Origin: Ambrosia x helenae | Lineage: Eukaryota > Streptophyta > Magnoliopsida > Asterales > Asteraceae | DNA length: 64,000 bases | Assembly: GCA_030844895.1 (NCBI GenBank) | Contig: CM061223.1 | Span: 11,543,994-11,607,993 of the forward strand | Direction: 5' to 3' | Shown here: positions 44,280 to 56,300 of the stretch, one piece after another | Numbering within the stretch: position 1 is the stretch's first letter | Layout of the letters: each line of letters begins with the position of its first letter | Translations under genes and position numbers: made by a program | Notes under the pieces: model-generated | The model's database searches: none | Seen by the model: only the letters and a program-made list of their open reading frames with translations | What the model was told of the DNA's origin: nothing

Positions 44280-46815
44280 ATACAGTGAATCGGATTTACC
44301 TTTAAATGGACTTAATCATTCTATGTTTTACTTATTTTAAAAAACAGGATCTCATCCGAACACACCAACGTTATTATATCTTATCATAAAGGTTCTCAAT
44401 TCTTCAAGGTTTTGCATGACCCTTCGTCACCCGTGTTCGTATGTTTGTTAGTTTTTTGTGTAAAAATGCCTATTTCATTCTATAAAATGATTTTTTTATA
44501 CGTGTCTTTCCAGACTGTGTCGAAGGCCATGAACAAATTTCTGTTATCTAAAAACATCATATGCAATGACGTTACAATTTCCACATACGAATTATGATTA
44601 GTCTTGATTGCAATTAATAAGATTTATTCATTTTTAATGTTATTTATTAAGATATTTAATATTAATTATTGACATTAATAATAATTGACCGAATTTAATG
44701 TTATTTATTAAAAAAATTAATATCATTTATTTATATTACTTTTTTTCGAATTTATGTTTAATAAGATTTAATCATTTTAATGTATTTTTAGTATGTTAGA
44801 ATTAATGTTATTTATTGACATTAATAATAATTGACCGAATTGAATGTTATTTATTACGATTTTTTAATCTCATTTATTTATATTAATATTACTACAAAAT
44901 TATGTTTAATCTATATTTATGAAATTATGTTTAATATTATTTATATTACTATTTGTTCGAATTATTTTTGGTGTTTTCAGCAATTAATAGGATTTATTTA
45001 TTTTTTAATGATATTTATTATGAGTTTTAATGACATTATTAATAATTCACCGAATTTAATGTTATATATTACGATTTTAAGCTCATTTATTTATTATTGA
45101 CCGAATTGACCGAATTAATTTAGGAATATATTACTAATACTAATATTACGATTTTTAATTTTAATCTACAGTGAATCGGATTTACCTTTAAATGGACAAA
45201 ATCATTCTATGTTTTACTTATTTTAAAAAAACAGGATCTCATCCGAACACACCAACGTTATTATATCTTATCACAAAGGTTCTCAATTCTTCAAGGTTTT
45301 GCATGACCCTTCGTCACCCGTGTTCGTATGTTTGTTAGTTTTTTGTGTAAAAATGCCTATTTCATTTTATAAAATGATTTTTTTATACGTGTCTTTCCAG
45401 ACTGTGTCGAAGGCCATGAACAAATTTCTGTTATCCAAAAACATCATATGCAATGACGTTACAGTTTCCACATACGAATTATGATTAGTCTTGATTGCAA
45501 TTAATAACATTTATTCATTTTTAATGTTATTTATTAAGATATTTAATATTAATTATTGACATTAATAATAATTGACCGAATTTAATGTTATTTATTAAAA
45601 ATTTTAATCTCATTTATTTATATTACTTTTTTTTCGAATTTATGTTTAATAAGATTTAATCATTTTAATATATTTTTAGTATGTTAGAATTAATGTTATT
45701 TATTGGCATTAATAATAATTGACCGAATTGAATGTTATTTATTACGATTTTTTAATCTCATTTATTTATATTAATATTACTAGAAAATTATGTTTAATCT
45801 ATATTTATGAAATTATGTTTAATATTATTTATATTACTATTTGTTCGAATTATTATTGGTGTTTTCTGCAATTAATAGGATTTATTTATTTTTTTAATGA
45901 TATTTATTATGAGATTTAATGACATTAATAATAATTGACCGAATTTAATGTTATATATTACGATTTTAAGCTCATTTATTTATTATTGACCGAATTGACC
46001 GAATTAATTTACGAATATATTACTAATACTAATATTACGATTTTTAATTTTAATCTACAGTGAATCGGATTTACCTTTAAATGGACTTAATCATTCTATG
46101 TTTTACTTATTTTAAAAAACAGGATCTCATCCGAACACACCAACGTTATTATATCTTATCATAAAGGTTCTCAATTCTTCAAGGTTTTGCATGACCCTTC
46201 GTCACCCGTGTTCGTATGTTTGTTAGTTTTTTGTGTAAAAATGCCTATTTCATTCTATAAAATGATTTTTTTATACGTGTCTTTCCAGACTGTGTCGAAG
46301 GCCATGAACAAATTTCTGTTATCCAAAAACATCATATGCAATGACGTTACAGTTTCCACATACGAATTATGATTAGTCTTGTTTGCAATTAATAAGATTT
46401 ATTCATTTTTAATGTTAATTATTAAGATATTTAATATTAATTATTGACATTAATAATAATTGACCGAATTTAATGTTATTTATTAAAAATTTTAATCTCA
46501 TTTATTTATATTACTTTTTTTCGAATTTATGTTTAATAAGATTTAATCATTTTAATGTATTTTTAGTATGTTAGAATTAATGTTATTTATTGGCATTAAT
46601 AATAATTGACCGAATTGAATGTTATTTATTACGATTTTTTAATCTCATTTATTTATATTAATATTACTACAAAATTATGTTTAATCTATATTTATGAAAT
46701 TATGTTTAATATTATTTATATTACTATTTGTTCGAATTATTATTTGTGTTTTCTGCAATTAATAGGATTTATTTATTTTTTAATGATATTTATTATGAGA
46801 TTTAATGACATTAAT
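44280..46815. repeat. Tandem array of an 887-bp unit (about 2.9 copies)
   Basis: Units are 44280-45167, 45168-46054 and 46055-46815; each starts acagtgaatcggatttacc. They are almost identical, and the third is cut by the gypsy 2 insertion. Each holds an identical-length 61-codon frame (44412, 45299, 46187) that crosses an apparent splice acceptor (gtgtctttccag) and is unlikely to be a real protein. The rest is AT-rich with recurring attgaccgaatt strings. Confidence 0.95.
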
Positions 46816-49124
46816 TGTCACACCCTCAAAATCCACTTGTGGAGTTTTACCGCGAGGCGTATGACAAACCAGGATCCAAACCAACGATCACAATAAACAA
46901 GTCTAAATGAACATATGCAATTTAAGAAAACATAGTTTAAAATCCCCAATTACAGCGGAAGCTTATTCAAAACATAATCCAAAATAAACCAAGTGTTCAA
47001 CGTTTGAAAACCATGCAATCCTAACTAGACGCCGTGCAGACGCGTGCGCCCTAGTTCCATTGTGCTACCTTAGCGACCTGAGAAAACATGTAAAAGTTTA
47101 CGTCAGCACAAAAATGCTGGTGAGTTTACAGGTTTTATAATCACAGTACCAAGTTCAACCTGTCCATACTATAACAAATCGAAAACCCAAGTACGCTAGC
47201 TAGGCGTATGTTTTGTTACTATCACGATTGGAAAACCATTACTAACTCGTAAACCAGATGTCGTGCCCGATGTAGTAAACCTGTTGTTCCTGTTTGAGAC
47301 AATATGCACTCGCCGACCCTCCAAGCCGACGAGTGGGGTTGGTCACTCCCAATAGCGCTATTCACATTTCCCTGTTGTGCTAACCCGCACATTCATGGTT
47401 CCCCCCGGGACTTCCAAAGATCGTATGGTAAACCATAGAAACCCATAGTATGACAGTAGTTACCAAACATAAGTTTTAACACATGTTTTCTCCCCCGAAA
47501 AGTGAAACCAGTTAAAAGAGGGGCCGTAAACTCACCTTAAGTTGCGTTACTTCGTAATACGAATAAACTCAGCAGCTATGCTAGTCCCGTAAAGCGGCGA
47601 CCTAACATATGACAGTTACAAGTACTTAGACTAATAACCCGCAGGTTAGTTAGTCCCTAGATGTCCAGACCATAACCAAGTTCGTTTGAAAACACCGTGA
47701 CTGTTTAACTGACCCAATGTACAAGACTCGACATCCCATTGGTGACCCGAGACTCCGCGTGTTATGTTTACGCTCTCAAACATACAATCATGCAATCACA
47801 CTTAACATACGTTAACGACCAACAAGTTATAGCACGTAGTTCAAGTACCACATAATTAAGTCCGAACATATGTTACCAAGCTATTGGATATGTTACGGGG
47901 TTCCTAGCATGTTCCTAGATGTCAAATCGGGTCTCGGGTTGCTAATTTACACTTACAGCAGCAGTACACGCGATTAGGAAAAGTCAACTAGCATTTAGGT
48001 AACCATGTAATCCTAGCATGTTCCTAGATGTCAAAATCCTTCGTTTAACCTCGTTCTATCAGCCCTGCATGTAACCATGTAATCCAAACATAATACACAT
48101 AGCATGAACCATCATCTTAACATGCATAATCATAACCCTAATGAACAATTACTCAGATTCTATCATCACGCCATCATTATTAATCTGAAACTAACCTAAT
48201 AACATGTAATCATCCATCTTGAATCATAAAAACCCTAGCTTTTGATTGAAAACCCACATACATCATGCATGCTACTTAGAATCCAATTAACAATGATTAT
48301 TAACGATTTTCAGAAGACTCATACGTTTTAAAACAGGTCTGGACCGTTAGGGATTTAATAAAAACGTTTATAAAGATTTCATGGATGAAAATCACACCTT
48401 AGATTGTGATAGTTTGATGAAATAAGCTTGAAACCTTGTGTTTTGATCCAAAATCACGTTCCAGAGGTTGTGTGTGTGTTGGGGCGGGTTATGGGACGAC
48501 TAGGGTTGTTATTATGAAGTTTAGGAGGTCAAGCATTGTATTTATAGTCGTTTTTAGTCGTCCAGCACGTAACACGCGATTGTGCAGCATTTACACGCGA
48601 TTAGGGCTCCTAATCGCATGAAACTTCATGCAATTAGGGCCTAATCGCCCCTAAGGCATGCATTTAGCATGCCAATCGCCCCTATGAAGGCCCAATCGCA
48701 TCCCCTATAGGCGATTGGGCTCCCCTAATCGCCTATAGGGGTTTGTTCCGTGTGTTTTGCGCGTTAAACCCCGTTTTAACATATGTTAACACATATTCAC
48801 ATACCGACAAGTCACATAATGATTGTAAACACATAACACTTGCAAACAAACATATTCACACTCGTTCACCAATTTCCGGGACTCGAGACTTGTATGTTCC
48901 GTATGACCTGACGATTCTACGAATCGTCACCATTTGTACACTTGGTTAAGGACTGACATCTAATGAACCTCTAGACTAACATCCGATGATCCTCTATACT
49001 AAACTGATAGTTCCCGAACCATAACACGACTTAACTAACCCAGTTAAGTACAATATACGCGTGACTCGCTAAGGTAGACTTTCATCTAGACAACGTTGTT
49101 AACCAGAATTTGCCGGGTGTCACA
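46816..49124 (-). repeat. Gypsy 2 3' LTR
   Basis: 2,309 bp read on the minus strand from TGTGACACCCGGC to GGGTGTGACA. It keeps the same terminal segment as the gypsy 1 3' LTR (including the block missing from the gypsy 1 5' LTR) but has fewer of the internal palindromic motifs. Confidence 0.9.
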
Positions 49125-49277
49125 TCATCCCCACGTTAAAAGAATTTTCGTCCCGAAAATTGCACAGTACCCAAAAGGAATAACAAAAGAAACAGACAAA
49201 AGATAGAAACCAAGAGAGAGATTTACCCGAGTTGTCACATCATCATCCCCACGTTAAAAGGAATCTCGCCCCGAGAT

Positions 49278-50627
49278 TCATTCAGCAGCAGTGGAGACGT
49301 ATCTCGATTCGAACGCTTCCTTAGGAAAGAGATGAGGATACTTAGACTTCATCTGATCCTCCCGTTCCCAAGTGTACTCTGGTCCCCGGTTCGAGTTCCA
49401 GCGAACCTTCACAATGCGAATCTTGCTATGACGTAGGCTACGAATCTTGTAATCAAGAATCTCAACAGGTTCCTCCACAATCCAAAGACGATCGTCAACC
49501 TTGATCTCTTCCAGTGGAACAATAAGAGACTCGTCAGCTAGACACTTCTTTAAGTTGGACACATGGAAGACGTTATGTACGTTACCGAGCTCCGTCGGTA
49601 AATCAAGACGATATGCCACCGGTCCAATCCGTTCCAGGATCGTAAATGGACCGACATACCGAGGGTTGAGTTTGCCACGCTTCCCAAAGCGTATGACGCC
49701 CTTCCATGGTGAAACTTTCAGAAGTACTTTGTCATCAACTTGGAATTCCAATGGTTTGCGACGCTGATCGGCATAACTCTTTTGCCGATCCCGTGCCGCT
49801 GCCAACCGGTTACGAATTTGTACGATCTTTTCCGAAGTTTCGTACACTAGTTCAGGCCCAGTGAGTTGACTCTCACCCACCTCAGCCCAACAAAGAGGAG
49901 AACGGCATTTCCGCCCGTACAGTGCCTCGAACGGAGCTGCCTTGATACTCGTGTGGTAACTGTTGTTGTAAGAGAATTCTACTAACGGTAGATGAGCTTC
50001 CCAACCTTTGCCAAAATCGATCACACATGCCCGCAGCATGTCTTCTAAAGTTTGAATCGTACGTTCACTTTGACCGTCAGTCTGTGGGTGATAAGCTGTA
50101 CTCATGTCTAGCTGGGTACCCAACGCTTTGTGTAAAGACTTCCAGAAGTGAGAAGTAAAGTGGGAGTCACGATCTGAGATAATAGAAACCGGCACCCCGT
50201 GCTTCGAAACAACTTCCTTCAGATAAAGACGAGCCAAACGATCCATGGTGTCAGTCTCTTTAATAGCGAGAAAATGGGCTGATTTCGTCAATCGGTCAAC
50301 AATCACCCATATCTTATCATTCCCGCTCGGTGACTTAGGAAGTTGCGTGACAAAATCCATAGTAATTCGTTCCCATTTCCACTCCGGAATTTCAGGTTGT
50401 TGCAAGAGACCTGACGGTTTCTGGTATTCCACCTTGACCTTAGCACAGGTCAAGCATTTACTCACGTATGAGGCTATATCCGACCTCATGTTTGGCCATC
50501 AGTACAGCACCTTTAGATCTTGGTACATCTTATCCGAACCAGGATGAATAGAATACCGGGACTTATGAGCCTCATCTAAGACAAGCTCCCGAAGTCCCCC
50601 GAATAAAGGAACCCATATGCGTTCTGC
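49278..50627 (-). pseudogene. Gypsy 2 integrase and chromodomain region of pol
   Basis: The frame 50489 to 49278 carries the integrase finger end (CLTCAKVK), the core with ITMDFV, ISDRDSHF and SERTIQTLE, and the C-terminal chromodomain. Unlike gypsy 1, the first catalytic aspartate is intact. Upstream, the same frame continues to the gap (WVPLFGGLRELVLDEAHKS) but is broken by a TGA at 50499-50501 where gypsy 1 has the second Trp of LYWWQN. Whether this is a true lesion or a base error beside the gap is open. Confidence 0.92.
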
Positions 50628-50727
50628 NNNNNNNNNNNNNNNNNNNNNNNNNNNNNNNNNNNNNNNNNNNNNNNNNNNNNNNNNNNNNNNNNNNNNNNNN
50701 NNNNNNNNNNNNNNNNNNNNNNNNNNN
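50628..50727. other. Assembly gap of 100 N
   Basis: A round 100-N run, the usual placeholder for a gap of unknown size. By comparison with gypsy 1, at least about 6 kb of gypsy 2 is missing, along with the continuation of the 887-bp repeat and the 5' part of the NLP-like locus. Confidence 0.98.
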
Positions 50728-50784
50728 TGTTGTTAGTCCCGATGGCGATCATATGTCTTCCCTTAAGTGGTTCTATCAACATCT

Positions 50785-51579
50785 TTTTGTTCTCCCCTTT
50801 GGAAAAGGGGGAGGGGCTGGTTGGGAAGACACTTGAAACGCGTCAAGCACACCTGTGCAGAAACATTTATAAGTTGAGTGATAATAAGGGGATGTTGGCG
50901 GCACTCTCTGCCAGTGTGAAATGTACTTCTTTTGTGCTATGCTTGAGGAGCTCTCACATGGGAGAGCTTGACTACGTGTTTGAGTTCTTTTGGCCCCAAA
51001 GTCGTAACCACTTGGCCTTGATGGAGGCTTTGATATTGACACTAAGGAGTATCTGCCAAGTTTCAAGTATGCTTCTTCTGGTGCACAACTTGGTGATGAA
51101 TTACTTTTTGTAGATGTTGAGAACTTTTCTTCTGGGAGCAACCCTGTCAAGATTTTCCTAAAACTGAATTATTAGAATCGCCTAAAGCATTAGAAGAAAC
51201 AAGGTCAACGAGGGGCATGAAGAGAAAATCCAGTGAGGGTCAAAGTGAGTTGAATGAAGCATATCGATATCCCTTAACCAGCGTCAATGATCCAAGAGAT
51301 GAGGATGACGTTGATGATGATGATCTAGTCATTGTAGCAGTTTATAAAGTTGTTTCCTGTTTATTCTTTCTCCCAAGCTCAACTACATTTGAAAGCTTAA
51401 TGGAGAAAGTTAACCAGGAGTTTGAGTTGAATCCAGCTGGTACCTACAAGATCAAGTACCAAGTACATCCAGGGGAATGGTATAGTCTAACGGATGGCAC
51501 ATGCTTAAAGAGCTGCATTTCATCATATCGGACATCAAAGAACATTGATCACATTAAGTTATTGGTGCTTGCGGTGTAG
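50785..51579 (+). pseudogene. NIN-like protein (NLP) fragment lacking RWP-RK
   Basis: NLPs are nitrate-response transcription factors with a GAF-like N-terminal region, an RWP-RK DNA-binding domain and a C-terminal PB1 domain. Here the GAF-like part reads PLEKGEGLVGKTLETRQAHL, CRNIYKLSDNKGML and GELDYVFEFFWPQSRNHL. It shifts frame near 51055, continues as PSFKYASSGAQLGDELLFVD, and shifts again near 51150. The final frame (51217-51579, stop at 51577-51579) gives a PB1-like end: FLPSSTTFESLMEKVNQEF, then GEWYSLTDGTCLKSC and HIKLLV. Between them only about 45 residues remain and the RWP-RK domain is absent. With two frameshifts it is a pseudogene or internally deleted copy; the 5' end lies in the gap. 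Single-base assembly errors could explain the shifts but not the missing domain. Confidence 0.8.
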
Positions 51580-52029
51580 AAGTAAAAGGAATATGTCTTT
51601 TTTCAGGAATTGTTTTTAAAAGTTCAACACTCGATAACTCATAAAACATACTTCTAATTCTACGTATGCACATCTTACTCGAGTGAAGTCTCTGTACAAT
51701 TTTGTCAGTTCCTCAAGACATTTTAAAATTGTGATGTGAACCTAAAAAAACCCAACCAAATCGTATCGAATGATATGTCATGATGATGATTGAGTTAAGA
51801 GGCGTATCAAATATCACTTATCAGCTAGAAATTTACCTAGTGTCTAAGAATCATAGGCTATATCTAAACAGCTTAGCAACCTTTATAATCAATGTTACTA
51901 GCAACACCAATCAAAATACAAAAAAATTAGATTATTACCAAACTGACTACATCTGTGAATATATATGTAGTTAGCGGGTTTTATATGTAATATTAGGTTC
52001 AAAATCATATATACTATTTTAACATGATT
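51580..52029. other. Intergenic DNA downstream of the NLP fragment
   Basis: AT-rich, with no gene recognised. Confidence 0.5.
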
Positions 52030-52240
52030 ACTGAGTTGTCTAGACATGATTAATGAATTACCTGAACACATTGTTTTTTTTTTTTTTCTAAATGAACAAA
52101 ACCCACTAAAGATTTTTTTCGTTTTTTGTATAGCACTATGGTGCTCATTGAAAATAAAATAATACGCTCGTTAATTAGGTGTATATTTTTATATAAAAAT
52201 GTCGTATATAAAATATAAAAGTTAATAACGTTTAAAAATG
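52030..52240 (-). mobile_element. Helitron fragment, same family as 25224-26559
   Basis: In reverse complement this segment shows the family's internal motifs: taacgagcg near an attattttattttc tract, ccatagtgctatacaaaaaacg-like sequence, and the stretch ending in tgttcaggtaattcattaat. Neither the TC start nor the CTAG end was located, so it is an internal fragment. Confidence 0.6.
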
Positions 52241-53392
52241 TGGGGGAAGTGCATGTGTCATTCACATGAGAGAGAAAAAGAATTTTAGGGAGATATCAAT
52301 TGGTGTGAACCCTCATACATGAGAGTGAAAATATAGTAATTTTTAAACGTAATATATGAACGGGAAGCTATTGTGAATGCTCTAACTTGTGTTAATTATG
52401 TTACATTTTTTTAGTTTATATAAAATGATCATTCCTACCGTTTAAAATGTATTATCACATAGCCATTTGTGTAGTATTTTTTCCGCACAATAAGCTTTTG
52501 TTTAAGAGCATTAGGCAGCCCCATTTGTGTGGTTAAAATTAACATATTAAATAAAACACTAGTCTAACTATATCAAATATAAAGGAGAATCAAGAGATTA
52601 TCTTATTAATAATTTTTTGGGATTACAAGTGTAACAATGGATGATTACGATTAGGTAGTATTCAACCGGTGGGTTTCCGTCAACAATCACGAGTATATGA
52701 GTATGTGTTTTTTCTCTATAGAGCTGACCCTTCTTCTATGGGAAGAAAGGGTATCTATATGAGAGTTTTCTCGTGCTTATTGGCTGATCTTCATTGCCAA
52801 CTCATGCTGCGTGGATCCCACTTCTACTAACCATTATAGAATTTAGAGGAATGCGTACGTGTTCCTCCTGATATTGGTTAGATGTAACTGTCACTTGTCC
52901 TTGTCCTTGTCATTCTTTTATGTCGTCACCTGATTAGGAAGAGAATCATGGTGCAAGGCGTCTTCCATTCTGATTTGTCAGATGTCCCTGTCGTCTTGTC
53001 CTTTTTGTCTCCTTGTACCTGACAGGTCCTAGGTGGCGTGTGGGCTCCATGGATCCTTTCTTTCATCATTCTATATCATTCTATTGGTTTTGACGTGTGC
53101 GTGCCTGCCCCTGGGTAGGTCCAGGTAAATAATCTCTTCAAATATATAAAACAATTCATCTCCCTCTAATAATAAGATGGAGACACATGAAAAGAGATCA
53201 AATATAACATCGAAGTTGATATTGCTAGATTTGCATATGAATGGGAGCCAAAACAACATTGTCCCACTCAAATTTCAATCCCCACGTCCACATCCACTTC
53301 TTTCCATTTTTTCTATTCAATGTTAATTTCTATTTTTAGAATCTGGTTGTTTTATATTTGAAAAGATAACAGAAAGAACAAAATGTTGGGAA
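52241..53392. other. Upstream region of the LIM/BAG6-like gene
   Basis: No gene was recognised. About 52840-53050 is less AT-rich and contains cttgtccttgtccttgtc, a short imperfect repeat. The promoter of the downstream gene should lie here, but no convincing TATA box was identified. Confidence 0.45.
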
Positions 53393-56300
53393 ATGTTTGC
53401 AGAAAAATGCATGGTTTGTAATGAAATAGTTGATGATGAAGATGAGACATCATATGCTGCAGCTGATGGAGTTTGGTTTCATAATCAATGTTTTTAAATG
53501 CAGCCAATGTGATGAACATCTTTCGGTATTTTCTCTAATCCTTCGACCCGTTTAGATCATAGTTATTATTTGACAGGGTTCTTGATATTTTTTGTTATAT
53601 ATAAACTACATACATTCAATCGATGAAGAATAAAACGAAAAATGAAAAATCGCTTTGTTAGGTCATCGGCTGATCGATAAGCTCCATTGGGGTTTGCATT
53701 CTCAATTTCTCATGATCATCACAATTAATTTCAAACTTATTTTTATCAAAATCTAGTAACAAACATTATAACTATAGATGTTTATATATTTTGATCCATG
53801 TAGTTATAATTATAATTAACTTTTTCTTTTTTATATCTTTTAGGAAAACAATTACTCCTTATCAGATGGAATCTTGTATTGCAAACCTCATTTTGATGAA
53901 AAACTTAGGAAAAATAGAAGGCTTCCAAGAGGCATATGTGAGTTTTTTCTTACCTTAAATTCTACAAAACTAAATATGATTCTCTTTCGTTTTTTATTTA
54001 ACTTTTTTTTTATCTAACTTGTGTTTTTTCTTGTGGTGACAAGCTTTGCCTAAACCACGTGATTTGGTATGACCGAATTACTAACTTTAAATTTATATAA
54101 ACAAGAGTATGCAGTTTTAATATTCTAAAAATATAACATCTGTAATCAGCAAAAGAAGTCTAGCAAACTCTCTTCCATCTTCTTCAAGGCTCGATCAAAA
54201 CCAGTAGCTTCTAAACTACCACCGTCAGAAAAGGTATGTTGAGTCTGAGACTAGTTTTGGTAATATTAATTCATACATGATTGTCAATTAAAGAGTTTCC
54301 TCATATTTAAGTACCCGTTACTCATTAAATGTTTGGATTTTCATTAATACCCAATATACGATCTTAGACTCACCTAAAACTAACTACAAATATTAAAAGG
54401 TTAGACAGACAAACACCACTGACATGTCATATTGTCATACAGGTCATTATTGGCCATATGACATGGAGAAAATGGCAATATGTGCTATTATTGCATGGCA
54501 AAAAAATTGACATGTGGATCGTATTAGGGCAAACCATACAACTCATATGGTGTATTGACTAACAATAAATGAGTAATGTGATTACTAATAAAGTCGTATG
54601 GTCTTTATGAAACGTGACCTCACCAAAAGGCAAATGAAACGTGTTGGTCTCGTGGCACCATCTTTCCACTAAGGCGGATATCAAGCTACTGTAACCCATC
54701 TATTTTCACACATGATTACACCAGCAAAGCCAGCCAAATGTATGTCCGTAACTTTTGCGAGCATGGGATTTTGACGAATGAAATTCCAAAACTTCTCGTT
54801 ACCTCTTCTAACTCGTAGTAAAGCCTCATCTTCAATAATGTGGGGTTAGAAAAAATATAATCCACTCTATGCTCTCCCCTTCCGCTAAGAAACAATAAAT
54901 TGTTGTTTACTAGTCCACTGGTGTAATGAGTAGCCATTACAAATGACGATTCGTTAGAAATTAAAAATAACTTTTTAAGGGTGATGAATATGTGTCGAAC
55001 CGATTTTCAAATTATGATGGTGAAAGCCGAACGTTTGAACATATATTTATAAGGAGTGCAAAAAGGGAAAAAAAAAAAACTCGTGTATTAGCAGGAAAGT
55101 TGTAAGCTTTTTCCATTTGAAATGACAATTGATCAGGAAGTGTGTAACCTTTTTCCATTTGAAATGGCAATGAAGAAAAAGGTGTCATAATTGCAATTTC
55201 TAACAGAGACTTGTATAATGCTTCCAAAAACATTCTCTGTCTACCAACTTAAACAATCTGATCACCTAGCCTTGAAAGATAAATCGTCATTACTAATGGT
55301 GAGGAGCACTAGTTGTGAAAAAGTTCAAGGAGATAACACTATTCTTTAAAAAAAAAAACCTCTAGTTAATTGGAATTAAGACAAAATCACATATAAGTAG
55401 ATTTAAAACCTAACAAAAAAATTAGTAAAAGAATGGTCTATTAGGTTTTAACCAATTTAGAGACCCATTCTATTACCATTTATATATAAAAGTTTATATG
55501 TGGTGCAACATTTTTTTTCTTCTCTTATAGACCCTAGAGAGCCTCCGAATTCTCAGGGATGACCCCGCACAAACCCATTATAATTATCATTTCACACTAT
55601 GATATACGTTTCAAACATTTCAAATTCAATACATGTTGACTTGGTTTGAGTTGTTGACTCATGTGTCTTATATAACCTTGTCAGAAAAAACTACCAAAGA
55701 CAATTTCAAACACAAATGTTGGTGGTGCTTATACTTCAGATCATCTTACAACCATCAATGAAACCCATATTTCTTCTGGTGCCGATGACCAACTAGATCA
55801 AATCAATGTAATGAATCTCTTCATGCAGAATCCGGCTTTACACGTGTTATTGGCCGAAGTTTCAAATCAAACAGATATCAATTCACAAGATTTATTGAAA
55901 AACACGTTGGAGCAATTAACTCAAAACCCTGAAATGATGAATGCGATCAACCAACTTGGTATGCAGATGGAGGGTAACCAAGATCTAGGTAGTATGTTTG
56001 CATCCATGAGTTGCTCCAATGGCGGTGGAGACCTTGATATGTCATTAATGTTTCAACAGATGATGCCCTTGTTTTCTCAAGATGCAAGTTCAAGATTATT
56101 GGATCAAGATCGACCCAAGAAACATGAGCGTCTTCGTCGTTCCTATAGTGATACTACAAGCATTAACACTTTATCAATGGATTGTCAGGTTTGTAAAAGA
56201 TAAGCAGAAAGTTTATGCACACCTAAGGATCTGTCTGATTAAGTGCTGATATTAAGAGAGTCTGAATGGTTCAACACACCTTATTAGCTGAATGGTTAAG

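Larger units (their letters stand above)
46816..50627 (-). mobile_element. Gypsy 2: chromovirus related to gypsy 1, truncated by the assembly gap
   Basis: On the minus strand this holds the C-terminal part of pol (50627 down to 49278), a polypurine tract and the 3' LTR (49124 down to 46816). The protein is nearly identical to gypsy 1 over the shared region. Its 5' half, including 5' LTR, gag, protease and RT, should lie in or beyond the gap. It is inserted in the third 887-bp unit after gacattaat; the expected 5-bp duplication (ttaat, 46811-46815) cannot be checked at the missing end. Confidence 0.92.

Noticed and set aside
44412..46372. A conserved 61-codon protein in three copies
   Set aside because: The frame runs through an apparent intron and splice acceptor, and conservation reflects recent tandem duplication.
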